Of a stretch of 64,000 nt of DNA, positions 43,481-56,506 are shown piece by piece. The notes beneath the pieces were generated by a model. The model did not search any database and was not told the origin of the DNA. It worked only from the letters and a program-made list of their open reading frames with translations. Location of the stretch: assembly GCA_964017195.1 (NCBI GenBank), contig OZ024889.1, positions 67,962,358 through 68,026,357 on the forward strand. Direction: 5' to 3'. Position numbers and translations under genes: made by a program. Position 1 is the stretch's first letter. The number at the start of each line of letters is the position of its first letter. Source of the stretch: Siderastrea radians (lineage: Eukaryota; Cnidaria; Anthozoa; Scleractinia; Rhizangiidae).

Positions 43481-45745
43481 CAGTTTAGTGACCTTACCGA
43501 AACAACTCTGCAGCTGGCACTTATTTTCGTCTATCATCATGCGGATACTACATCATTAAGCGGTACATGCAAGGGCAAGTCCGCCCAAACAAATCTTATC
43601 GCAAGGTCACCTCACGTTGCTTCAGCAGTTTGTGGTTCCGATCCGTTAATAGCCGCATTCAAGGGAAGTCAATTCAACTTTCGGCAACGTAGAATCTTCT
43701 GCTTGAATTTCATGAAAAAAAAAAATCAAAAAAATAAAAACAGTCTGAATTGTTAATACCATGCTGGTGGAGCTTTGAATGGAGGGTTACAAGGTCGCGC
43801 GTGATTAGATTACGTAGAATTATGTAACAAACAATTGACTTTGGCAATGCCCTCTTCACTCGTGGGGATGCTAAGTCAAGTTGTTGTATTTGTATTCTAT
43901 CGAAGGCAAGTTGCGTCAGTATCATTTTATGGACTTTACAATATCCATTCATGTCCTTTTATTAAAGCTATGGATTCGTGAATTTTCAAAGAAAGCAGGA
44001 ATGTCCCTCTCGGTCAGAAACCTCTGTCGATTGCCGAAGATGATTTGTTTTGCGTAAAAGAGGAGAAAAATGTTTAAACAGAAAAGCGAAGAAATGTATA
44101 AAAAAAGACTTGCAAAGCTGCCCGAAAATGAAAGAAATTCGCCCTTTACAGCAATGTGCACGGTTCCAAACATACACGTACGCGCACGAGGGACACCGGG
44201 TTGTATTTCGTCTAGTTCGTCGAAATTATAGAAATGTTTAAACGTATTAGCTTAAATGGTTTCCTTTTTTAGCTTCTTTTTCAATTAACCTCAACATTAT
44301 TTAAAGAATGTGGGCCTAATCTCCTATTTGTGGAAAGCAATTCATCAGTTTAATAGCAGAAAGCGAATCTACCGAACAAACTTAATTGGGAGTTTCGGCA
44401 ATTTGTCGGGTAACCGAACTTATATTAACCGCACTTAAGGGAAGACCATTCAACCCTCGGCAACTTAGAATCTTCTGTGCCTGACCATGAATTTCATGAA
44501 GAATAACAAACAATCGGAAATGTTTATACATGTTAATTAAGGTTCGAGTGGAAAGTCTAACGTGATTAGATCACGTAGAATTATGTAATGATGAGTTATG
44601 TAGCACGTGGTGATGTATCTTTTAATCGGCAATGCCATATGGAAATGCTAACAACGTTGTTGTATTTGTAACTCGTGATCGAAGGTATATTGTACTTTTG
44701 TATGAGTATCATTTTAACGGCTTCATTCGTGCCCTATCGATACATCAGGAAAGCTTTGAGTTTAATTTAGAAGCACTTGTGACCCAAAAAAAGGGATCTC
44801 GAAATTTCCGTTTGAGAATCATTGGGTTACGACCATTATCAATCTTTTTCGTATAGGGCTGCACGTGAAGAAATATAAAACGCCTTCATACTGTGTTGGA
44901 AGTCTAGACCGATCGGGCATGAAATCTCAATATTTCCTCACAAGAATGGTGTTTTTAGGGAACCAATAAAGCTTGTGCCGGGACCAGATTGGTCTCATGT
45001 TCAGACGATCATCCCCGTTCAGGGCCGCGAAAAGTAAGAGTTACAATTAAATGTTATTTTTTAAGAATATTTTTGTCTAACCTTTTCGACAAAACGGACA
45101 TATAAGATTACAAAATTTGTTTTGAACGATTTGTAAAGCAAACAACACCACAGGAAAGGTCTGCTTAAGAATGTTAATCGCTGTAACATTTTTGCTAGCC
45201 TGCGAATACGGCTGTATTCGCAGGCTACATTTTTGCAGACTGAAACGTTCGATAATTGCGTTAGTTGATGGTCACTGGGTGGAAAAGTGCTTAAATGACG
45301 ATCAATTACAGCCCAATGACAAATACTACGGAGAAATTAAAGTAAGCCAGACACTTCACTCAAAATGTTTTCCACTTCAGAAAGAGAATTATTCAGCTCT
45401 TCGTATTAACAACCTATTCAGTTGTTGGATCGATGAATATTGCATTTGCAAGTGCACTCTCGTGTGGTTTTGCTGTAAATACCTTCATCTCAATTTGAAA
45501 ATTATCTCACTGGTAAAAAAAAATTAAATGACCTCAAATTGAAGTTGTACTTGTAACGTTTTTGTCAGTCCCGTGTGTCAGTGATCCGGTAAGGAGCGTC
45601 AGTAACGTGCAGGGGCAAGTACCCCAAACAATCCTTATCAGGAGTTTTTACCACGTTCTTTCGGCACTTTGTGGTTCCGCCGGGAACATAACTTGACCGC
45701 ATTCAAAGGAATCGACAACAAAAAATTTTCCTTAACCTTCTGCCT
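43480..45745. repeat. Old direct repeats, about three diverged copies
   Basis: The segment 43,560-43,910 ('ggcaacgtagaatcttctg', 'tgattagattacgtagaatta', 'ggcaatgcc') recurs at 44,400-44,690 ('ggcaacttagaatcttctg', 'tgattagatcacgtagaatta', 'ggcaatgcc'). A third partial copy is at 45,560-45,740 ('tttgtggttccgccg', 'gaccgcattcaaagg'). No gene is recognised; they are old non-coding duplications upstream of the large gene. Confidence 0.6.
45196..45227. repeat. Short hairpin (tagcctgcgaatac)
   Basis: 14-bp arms around a 4-base loop. The arm sequence 'tagcctgcg' also begins the hairpin at 51,291, suggesting a family of small foldback insertions. Confidence 0.85.
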
Positions 45746-46393
45746 CATCGTATCGTGTCTCCGCCGCCGAGATAAAGCACTCAGTAAGTGAGCCGAGGCT
45801 GTTCGCAAGCTAAATTTCCCCTGATTTTAAAGTTTATGTCAATTGGTCTTATGTTTCGTTTTGAAGCACGAAAGATAAAAGTGGCATATATCTTTCATTT
45901 CTTGTTACACCAGTAATAAATGTTATTATCTTTTTGGTAAGTGGTAAGGCAATAATTTGATAGGTACCACATGTCTTCAAAATAAGGGACGTCGTCACAC
46001 GTCCCAATGTTTATTTTGTTACTTGTTGCCATTTTTCAACAATTAATGAAACACGAGAGCCCTTTTGGTAAAAAAGCATAATTGTCACTTTCTGTCACTA
46101 ACTGTCATTCAGTGAGAATGAATTGTTAAGTGAAAGATTTTTTATGTTTTAATAAACATTTTCCCTTTCCCCTGTTTTCAGAGAATTGATATTTATTGGA
46201 AGTAAGAGAGACGCAATTCTCTGGTAAACCGCAAAAAATCCGGCCTATACTAATATCCGGCGTTTGCATGATAAGATCACCGTATATCTCGGTCGACCTT
46301 TCAGTAATTTATTGCAAAAAAAAAGCTTTTACGCTGTATCTGGATAACTTGCAGATATGAATGCAGATAGAATTACACATACACCTGGGATAG

Positions 46394-46400
46394 TATAAAA
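46394..46400 (+). promoter_or_regulatory. TATA box of the TSR-cadherin gene
   Basis: TATAAAA stands 52 bp before the ATG at 46452, placing transcription start near 46,425. It is the best core promoter in the window, and AT-rich boxes at nearly the same spacing precede the array exons. Confidence 0.75.
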
Positions 46401-46451
46401 GCGCAACTCACATACACCACCTACGCATTACAACAGTAGCTCGACTCCAAA

Positions 46452-46870
46452 ATGAAGCTCGCTACGTATTTCGTAGCCCTTCTGTTTGCGGCTATCTTTT
46501 TTTCCTCCGTGGAATCTTGGCGTCGAAGACGTCGAAGACGCTGTTATCGTAACTGTTCTCCCGAAAGTTGGGGTCCCTGGAGCACCTGTTCAAAGTCGTG
46601 CGGCACGCGCGGGACGCAGGTCCGCAAGAGAGGAATTGCCGTGCCTGCTATATGCGGTGGATCGTGCAACGTTGCGTTAAGAGAGACGAGGCGCTGCAAC
46701 ACACACTGCTGCCCGGTCAGTTGTGCATGGAAATGGAACGGGTGGAGTGCGTGCCAGGGTTGTGGCATGTCCAATCAAATGCGCACCATGCAGATTACAC
46801 AAAAACCGAGTTGCGGAGGAACGGCATGTCCGATTACGCAAAGCCAGACGCGAAGCTGCGATACCGGAGT
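46452..46870 (+). CDS. Exon 1: signal peptide, Arg tract, TSR 1-2
   Basis: It encodes residues 1-139 plus two bases. The leader MKLATYFVALLFAAIFFSS differs from the array copies (MKKYFWVF) but is followed by the same W-R7-C arrangement. TSR 1 has WGPWSTCSKSCG and ends RRCNTHCCPVSC; TSR 2 has KWNGWSACQGCG and stops at CDTG before its last Cys. The donor is GGAGT|GTAAGT, phase 2. If unspliced, TAA at 46872-46874 follows at once, giving a 140-residue secreted protein; an AATAAA at 47055 could serve that form. Homology to the six array exons covers the whole exon. Confidence 0.88.
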
Positions 46871-49800
46871 GTAAGTTGGAAAGAGTTTGCGCTGCTTTCG
46901 TTATTTTCCACGTTTATTTTTGAACTTAGTTTTGTTGTTGACATAGCTGCTATGTTGTGTGACAATTAGCGGGAATACAATAGATCTACAGCATTTCATA
47001 TTAAGCCATTAGTATAAAGCCCTTGTTGAGTTACACTTAGTTGTTTATAACATAAATAAAGTCTTAATTTTTTAAGTTTCCCTCTAGCCCTGCAGTGTAT
47101 TTAAACGGACACACGCTCCATCACTTGCACTGCACTGCACTAGCACTACAGTGTATTTAAACGGACACACGCGCCATCACTTGATATCCTCAGCGAGAGA
47201 CCGTAGTGCGGGAGTGAGATTTATTTTCACTAATTCTTCTGACCTCAAAAAATCCGCTGGGAGATCAATTTTTGTCCGTAACAACGGGTCGTTTGTAATG
47301 GCATGATGTCTGCACGAGATTTTGTTGTAATAGGTTGTTGCCGTTACACAATTATTGCCTGCGGCAAACGGAGTTTTGTTGCCTCATAGAGTGTAATTTG
47401 ACTCGTTAGGGTTGTATGGAAATGCTTTCACGTAAAACTGGGGGTAGATCAAGAGAGCAGGTTTTAGTCCTTTTCACTCTATGACGCCTTCTTAACTGGA
47501 AAAACTCAAAAAAAAATTTTTCTTTTTTGCAAAATATCCCAAAACAAACAGCATCACAGGAAAATTTTGCTGAATGACTTCTCTATATCAAATGCGCACC
47601 ATGCAGATTACACAAAAACAGAAATGCGGAGGAACGGCATGTCCGATTACGCAAAGCCAGACGCGAAGCTGCAATACCGGAGTGTAAGTTGGAAAGAGTT
47701 TACGCTGCTTTCGTTATTTTCCACGTTTATTTTTGAACTTAGTTTTGTTGTTGACATAGCTGCTATGTTGTGTGACAATTAGCGGGAATACAATAGATCT
47801 ATAGCATTTCATATTAAGCCATTAGTATAAAGCACTTGTTGAGTTACACTTAGTTGTTTATAACATAAATAAGGTCTTAATTTTTTTTAAGTTTCCCTCT
47901 AGCACTGCAGTGTATTTAAACGGACACACGCTCCATCCCTTGCACTGCACTGCACTAGCACTGCAGTGTATTTAAACGGACACACGCGCCATCACTTGAT
48001 ATCCTCAGCGAGAGACCGTAGTGCGGGAGTGAGATTTATTTTCACTAATTCTTCTGACCTCAAAAAATACGCTGGGAGATCAATTTTTGTCCGTAACAAC
48101 GGGTCGTTTGTAATGGCATGATGTCTGCACGAGATTTTGTTGTAATAGGTTGTTGCCGTTACACAATTATTGCCTGCGGCAAACGGAGTTTTGTTGCCTC
48201 ATAGAGTGTAATTTGACTCGTTAGGGTTGTATGGAAATGCTTTCAGGTAAAACTGGGGGTAGATCAAGAGAGCCCGTTTTAGTCCTTTTCACTCTGTGGT
48301 TTCACTAACTATTAGGACGCCTTCTTAATTGGAAAAACTCAAAAAATATTTTTCTTTTTTGCAAAATATCCCAAAACAAACAGCATCACAGGCAAATTCT
48401 GCTGAATGACTTCTCTATTTAAAATAAGTGGACTCTCTTTAAGAGGGCTTTACGCTAGAGGTATTGAAGTACAAACTATTGAACGCATGCCACAAAGCAC
48501 ACAGTCATCCTCCAGGTTTGGCAAGAGTGGCTGCCACGTGCACTGTTAAGTTACCTGAATGACTTCTGCTTTGGAGTGGTCTCACTTCAAGGGGGCTTAA
48601 AGTTTTAAACCAAAGATACTGATGTACAGCACTGAATGCATGCCATAAAGCACATATCTCCCAGGTTTAGCCAAAATTGCACCCACATGCACAGCTAAAT
48701 TACCCACTGAGTGGCAGCAGCCATTGACAGCAAGACTGTTCACAGCCATTTTACCCGCAGGGCTATTTCACCCGAGGGTGTTTTTCACTTTTAAAGCTCA
48801 AAAACATCAACTCGTGGCTAATGTGGAGGCTTAACAGCTTATTTTCATTTCTCCCTCCCATCACGTAGACGACATTTGTTTTGGATTCATCATTCTTTTT
48901 AGGGACAACCCAATTACACTCCAAACATCTTGATAGGCCAAAAACCGCAACTACTTGCCACAAGTGTATTGTTTTATTCAGTTTCAAGTATGACCAAGGT
49001 TAAACTGTCAAATGTTTATTTTATTATTATCCTGATAAGCATTTTTTTTCCGTTTGGTGTACACTGTAATGCATTGTGTCCGAAGTCCAACCACTATCAA
49101 ATTTTTGAGGAACAATATGACAATTTAAGAGGGTCCCCAATAAGGTTCTTCAATCCCGTCATCCCGACCCAAATTTTCCCTCAATCCCGTAATCCCGACG
49201 GTTTCTATCGGCTTATCCCGATCCCGAACATGCGTTTTAAAAAGTGCCTTTCAGAGGTTCCAGATTCCCTCATTTTGTTAACCGACAGAAGATGGTGGGA
49301 TAAGAAAAGTGGTATGGTCAAAATAGGCACGTGCCTGGGTCGAGGAAAATGTGGGTAACCTGTGTTGTCAAAATGAAAGGATTTTTCACTTTTTCTTACC
49401 AGATACTGGTTCTTTACAACCACATTTCCCGAATCTCGCATCGTAAAACCGCTAAATCCCGTATCCCGTTCATAGATTACAATCGCGAATCTCGCTTCCC
49501 CTTTCCTCTACAATCCCGAATCCCGGTCTTCAAATAAGCCAAATCCCAGATCCCGAAAAACCTATTGGGGACCCTCATATAAGGTGCAATTCAAAAACAT
49601 TTCAGTATTAATAAGGAACCTTTATACTGAAGTATCCGGTCAAAGATAGATTTATCTTGTCTATTTTTATCTTTTACGGTGCACCTTGTAAATTTATCTT
49701 GTGATATACATCTGGTGGCGAAAGCTGCTATTTATTCATGTTTTGCGGGCTGCATACCATCTTATTAACCTTTTCGATGACCTATCGTGCCTGGTACTGC

Positions 49801-52800
49801 CACACACGAACTTTCAACAGCGTGCGTAGCGCCGTAGCCTGCAGACGTATTGGTAAGAAATCAAATTTCCTGTAGTCTGGCGCAACAGCAAAATCTTATG
49901 CGCATTACTGACCTCAGTTATAGGAAATCGAGATTTATTTTTGCGGGATTTAATAGTAGACTCAGGATGCTCAAGTCTTGTCTTTAAGCTTCCTTACCCC
50001 AAGTTCTTTACATAGTTCTTAAAGTGTTACAATGTATTTGTTTTCCTTGTCCACATAAACCTTTGAGTGGAAGACACGCCTTGCAGATTATATCAATTAC
50101 ATGTGAAAATGCCCTCTCAACCATCAATTCTGTCATTTATTTTAGCAAGGGAAAACGATTAAACGAAACAAAATGTATTAAAATAGATTTACCATCTCCA
50201 CTTTTTGTATTTTTTGCATTTTTGTAAACTGACCTCTAAGCAAAATTCAGTTCACTGTCTCAGTACAAGAAAAACAATGCTTATTTGTTCAGATTCTTTC
50301 TCGTTTCCTGTGATTTCTAGATTTGGCAAATTATATCTTTTTTCAAAGAAACTAGCGTGAAACTGAATTTTTCATGTAGTTTTTTTTTTTTTTTTTCAAA
50401 AACATCAGGTTGGGTTTCAGTGCACGCTGGGCTGAGCTAAGGAGATTAAAAACAAATCACAAATAATCATAATATATTATCATAACTGATGTATTAGCGG
50501 ATATCTGTTGCCATTCTTTATGCCGGTTAGTTGAAACCATAGGCATTAAACGCTGTAGCCTATGTGCAAGGAAATAGATGACTCTGGGCAAGCTAAAACA
50601 CTGCTGCCCGCTTATTTAACGTTATATATATAATAGCTATCTTTAAAACAAGGAACGGGGGAAAGCCCCGTTTTAAGTTTCCCGTTTGCCCGTTCCTCAT
50701 TCTCCTTGTATACACTGGTGTCTAGTAGTGCAAACAGAGGGTGTGTTGATGTCTTTTGTCTCGAGGAGCTATACAGGACATATCGACACTCTCTTCCATT
50801 TAATAGTTGTCTGTTTCCTTTTCAGCCTCAGCGTGAAAATTACCTTTCACCAGGAGCCCATGACTCTGCTTTCACTTATAAATCATTGCTGATTAAAGAC
50901 TTAACGTTGAAAGGCCACCTTTGGATAAGCACTACATGAGGTTCCTTCGTACCGATGAGAATCGTAGCCTTTCGGGCAGATTAATGTAATTAAGATTGAC
51001 AACCTGATCGGAACTTTGTTGCATTTTCTCTTTCGATCATTTATGGACGTGCAGGGGTTCACAGAGGACCCTGAAGGGAGGGGGATTATCAATATTTCTT
51101 CCTAGCCTAAGTTTCTTTTCAAAACTTCTATTCCTGAACTCTAACTTTGCAATTTTTACCAATCTTAGTCGTCAATTCCAAGTATCAGTCCTTCAATTCC
51201 CATTTTCCAGTAAAAAAGTAAGTGAATCCCCTGTTCCCATTGTAGAATAGGAACAGTGAACAGGACTCCCTTCACAGGTTGACTAATCTTAGCCTGCGTG
51301 CAGACGTCTCCTATTTCCTTCCGCGGGTGGAAGGAAATAGGAGACGTCTGCACGCAGACTAACTAATCTCGGCACATCACGCAGATAATCTAGATCGTCT
51401 GAAAAGGCAAGAAATGTAGGACAAAATACCGGCACCACTGGAGATTATTGCTTAATGACCTCAACGTAGCTTTCTTTTGAATGCACAGACAGTTTTAGAT
51501 CTCATTCAGTTGACTAAATGGGTTATGGAAAAACTCCGTTGCTTTTGCACGAATGTTTACACTTTCGGGTTTCATCCACAGATTCAAAAGTTAGAACCAA
51601 CTTGCACAGCATAATATATCGTACTAAAGTAACGTACTGCCCTTTCATTCAACTGAATGGACGTACTGCATCCAGATACTCAAAATTAGAACCACCTCGT
51701 ACAGCACTGTGTAATGAACATTCCTACAGGAAAATACTGCTCTGTAGCTTTCGTTTGAAAGCTACAATTTAGGATTTTTATCCACACGCTCAAACTGAGC
51801 CGAAAAATGGTAGCCGACTGCATCCTCAGAGTGGAAGAGATGAGACTGTGAGCTGACCATTCATCATCAGTCTTTCGTGCCACTGGGCACATACGGCCTT
51901 GAGATGACACATATAAGGCCTCGAGCTGACCATTGCTGGATCAATATCTGCGAATATGGTCTAATAACAATCAAACCTTTCCACTTCCTTTTTATGTTGT
52001 TTCGAGATTTGTTAGTCACTATTCTCTAATTTTCGTGGTCTTTTTTAACCTCTAGATGCTGCCCAGTGAATTGTGTTGTCAACAGTTGGTCTAGCTGGGG
52101 AGGTTGCAATGCAGCCTGCGAAAAGAACGGGTACCAGCAACGCACTCGGACAGTAAGAACCCAGCCCTCTTGTAAAGGTACCCCGTGCCCAACACTGAGA
52201 GAGACCAAGTCTTGTCGAGGGCCCTGCTGCCCGAGAAATTGTCAGGTAATCAGCTCTCAAACACATTGACAAAAGGACCCTTGGTTTCAGAAATTAAAAA
52301 AAAGGAAAAAAACACACACAAAAAGAAACAAATAGCGCCGAACTAAACTTGATGCTCCAGAAAATCAAAACACGGAGCTAGGCTTCATGAACCAACTTTT
52401 TTACTGTGAGAGTGAAAGTGCTGAGTTGGTAAAGAGGGTAAGCTTTCATGATGTGAACCTAGTGACTTACGACTGTCGGAGCTTAACCCGGTTTCTGGAG
52501 CATGGAACGACCAGGAGCTTTCTTACTAACCCTTGGATGAGTTGCTATTCCATCGTAGGGTACCCCACCACCTTTTCGGTGATTTTTTAGGTTTTTCCTG
52601 ACGTTTCGTTAGCAACCAGAGAGACAAGGGTGGAGCAAAGTTTCTTGTCCAAGGAAACAGCAAAACACGCCGCAGAGGCCAGGCCTTACGCCGCCGGCTC
52701 TAAGTAACTAAGGCCTACGCAGGCGTCGTTTTTGTTTGATAACGTTTGTGTGAAATGAATCGATTGCACTACAATTTAGTTGTTTTACCAGTAAATAATT

Positions 52801-55800
52801 ATAAGATGAAAGCGGGATTGAGTCAACAACACTTGCTACAACGCGTGACTACAACGCGTCTTGGTGCATGGCAGACCGATAGCGTTGGAGACACACATAT
52901 AAGTTGAATCTCCGTTTTAAAGCTTTTAATTTTCTGTGTCATGTCGCTTTGTAATGGTTTTTGTTATCGTTGACCTCAAGTAACTGCAGTCATCAGAATT
53001 CGGCTGCTCCTTTAGCTAATAGGCTATGATCTTTGCAATTTTTGTGAAGCTTGCTGATAAATAAGTGTGGTAAACTAGTGAGGTTTAATATTGATTCTTA
53101 TACATTGTAGTCACTATCTGTCTTTTCATTGGCTAAGAGCCTACAGTTTATTCTGGGAATCAGCGCAACCTACAGATTATTCACTAATCCTCTAGCAGAT
53201 TAGTGAATAATCTGTAGGTTGCGCGCGCAATGGGTGATTTCCAAAAGCAATGTGGGAGGCATCTGAAAGGGAAGTAAATTCATGGCTCGTCGATTCGCTT
53301 CTTCAACCGAGCAAGAAATTGAAAAATTGCTGAAACAAAAGAGACTCGGAAAACAAAAGAAGGCTGACAAAAATGGTGAAGGAGCTGTTCCACGAATACC
53401 TTAAGGAAAAAAGCGTTCAGAAGCCGGAAGACAAGAAGGACACAAATGTTGAAATTGTTTGCCGTTATTTTGTTTACCTGTAAAACAATGTATAATAAAA
53501 CAATTATTAGATTCGGTTTTTGCGATATCCGGAATAATCAAGGTCTCGGTAACTGTTGTCAGCCTCAGCCTCCGGGTTCGGCTGACAACAGTTACCTCGC
53601 CCCGAGAATCGCGGGTGCATCGAGACACTCACGGCTGGAGACTGAGCCTACATATCTGCTTGCTACATTTTTCATTTCATTTAGTTCACCAGTTGGACAC
53701 CTTGGGGATCCTGTTCAGCCCCACCGGGCAAGTGTAGTGTCAATAGCGGTACAAGGAAAAGAACACGAAGAATTACTTCTCGTCCAAGCTGTGGTGGAAG
53801 GGCGTGTCCGTCAATGAGCGAGACATCCCGTTGTACTCCTGTTCCTATTCAATGCAAGGTATCTTTATTTTCCTGTTCAGGACGTGTTTGCTGTCATTTT
53901 ACGTTTTTGTTAGTCATCAGCTAGTTACTCTGCCACTATAATGAATATCGCCATTATTAACTCAACGTCATCGTCTCTATTATCCTCGTCGTCGTCGTCA
54001 TCATCATTATCAGAGATATCTTCATCATCGTCATTGTCATGGACGTCATTATCATCATCGTCATCACTGGTCTACTGCATATATATACTGCGGCAAGGCC
54101 TTTAAGATAAGCAGATCTTTTTCCATTGCGAGTACCATCAGTCAACAAGAGACCCATCCTCGGAGACCCAGGAGCAGAGAGTGGGGCAAGGGAAAGTCGG
54201 AAAGGAGTGGGCGAAGAAAAGTCAAACGTTTTTTCGCCCGTTCCGACTTTCCCTCGCCCCACTATCTGCCCCTGGGTCTAGGAGGATGCATGGAACCTTA
54301 CGATGAAAGAGCATTTTTGCAACATAAAATAGAGGGCAAATGTCAGCTCCTTCAAAACGCATGTTTTTTAAACTGTACTTTTTATCGTAATTTTTTATTG
54401 AAAGCACTTTTACACTGAAAAAGCTCAACTATTACTTGATTTAGTTTTTTACATTCTTTTTACAACTTTTCTATTTTATTGGCGTATTGTGAAGTGCCTT
54501 AGAGCCTTAAGAGAGGCTGCTTTAGAATGTTTTACTGTCATCTTCGTTATCTTGCATCGTCATGTCGTCGTTGTCATCGTCATTTCCATTAACAGAATTG
54601 ACAGCTCCCCAATCTCATCACTGTTTAACCAAACGATTTTTCGTCCTTTAGATGAGCCCATGGAGCTCATGGACTGCGTGTAACCCCACTAATGGTAAAT
54701 GTGGTGCCGGGACACAACAGCAAACACGCAAAGTAGTTACGCAACCTTACTGCAGCGCGGCGTGTCCCACTACACGGCAAACACGCTCGTGCACACACAG
54801 CTGCTGTCCTAGAGACTGCGTGGTGTCCTCGTGGACTGCGTGGAGTGCTTGCTCTACAACTTGTGGTACAGGTAAGTGATGCGACTTGTCCGTAAAGTTT
54901 TAGTAAGGTATAAAATCGGAAGCCCATCCTGATAAAATGTTTGCAGTCCTAAAGTTTGTGACGAACAATCAACTGAAGGGGAATAAGGATACTTTCCAAA
55001 GACATAGCGCACGTGGACCTTTCTAGGGGAGGATGGGGCCAAAAGCGAACACGCGCAAAATCAAGGACGGCTCAGGCCAGCACGGACGTTAATGGGTTTT
55101 AACAATCACTGAATAATCCGATCAGTTACAATTGAATAATCAGTTACAATTGAGCCAATCAGATTTACGTATTTACAATAGACCACAGTGAATGTCCCCT
55201 AATAGCGAATAGACAATGATGATAATGAAGCAACCAGATTCGCGAATTCACAATGGACCACAATGAATGTCTACTAGTAGCGAATAAACAATGACAACTG
55301 AGCCAATCAGATTCGCATATTCACAATAGACCACAGCGAAGGTCTACTAATGGCGAATAAACAGTGACGATTAAGCCAATTAGAATCGCGTATTCACAAT
55401 AGACTACAGTGAATGTGTACTAATAGCGAATAGGTAATGACGATTAAGCCAATTAGAATCGCGTATGATTGTCTTAAGTGAATACAATTTAGACTTGTGG
55501 AGTTCCAGTAAAACCTCGATTTAGCCTTTATTCAGATCTAACTTACAGGCTGTGATTAAAATAATCGACCCAAAAAGTCTAAAGAGTTTTTCTGTTTCAG
55601 GTTCAAAGACAAGAACACGAAGAATAACAACCCAGCCTTATTGTAATGGTAAAGCCTGCCCAGCACTGAAGGAGTCTACTTCCTGTTCGCAGTACAATAA
55701 CCGAGATTGTGTAATGTCCTCATGGACGGCCTGGTCGATCTGCAGTAACGGCTGTGGAAGTGGATGGTCTACTCGAACACGCACTATTCTTAAACCTGCG

Positions 55801-56474
55801 GTATGCCGTGGGAAAGCATGCGGGGCTCGGTCGGAGAGCAAGCGGTGCACTGATTATCGGGAAAACAGAGATTGCGTGGTAGGTCAATATGATATTTCGG
55901 TAACTATGCCAGTGGTGGAGGGTTTTTCTTGAGATTACGACAGAATGGTGGAGAGGGAATTTTACCAAAGAGGTCTCTTTCCATATTGAAAAGGCCTATC
56001 AATACTGGCGAGATCTGTCAATTAGATGTTGAAAATATACTTTTCAATTTGTGTCAAAATTGAATGAAGAATCAACAACGTCAGTTACGCAGCGATCCAA
56101 GTAGAAAAGGAATAATGAGAGAGGAGTTTGTATTCTCTCTCCTGAAGGATTTTGTAATTATTTTGAAGGTCAGTTCTTGGGGTTCTTGGGGAGCTTGCAG
56201 TGAAAAATGCGCTGTTGGATCAAAGCAACGAACGAGAACAATCAAGATTTCTAAAAGATGTCGAGGCAGGGATTGTCCACCACTTAAGGTAAGAATAGTC
56301 TGACTTTGACCCTGTAGGTTATTGCGTACAGTTGAATACATTTGTTTAATTCTCGACAGGTATAAGGTTTGATGACCACACAAGGTTTGGCGACACAAAG
56401 CAGAACATTCCATTGTAGCCAGTCAATCACGCACGAACAAGGCGTATTTTTTTATAAGGCAAAAATGCATGAGC

Positions 56475-56506
<32 letters not shown>

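Noticed and set aside
48930..49358. 142-codon frame in intron 1
   Set aside because: Runs into the MITE at 49,129 and is made of its 'aatcccg' units.
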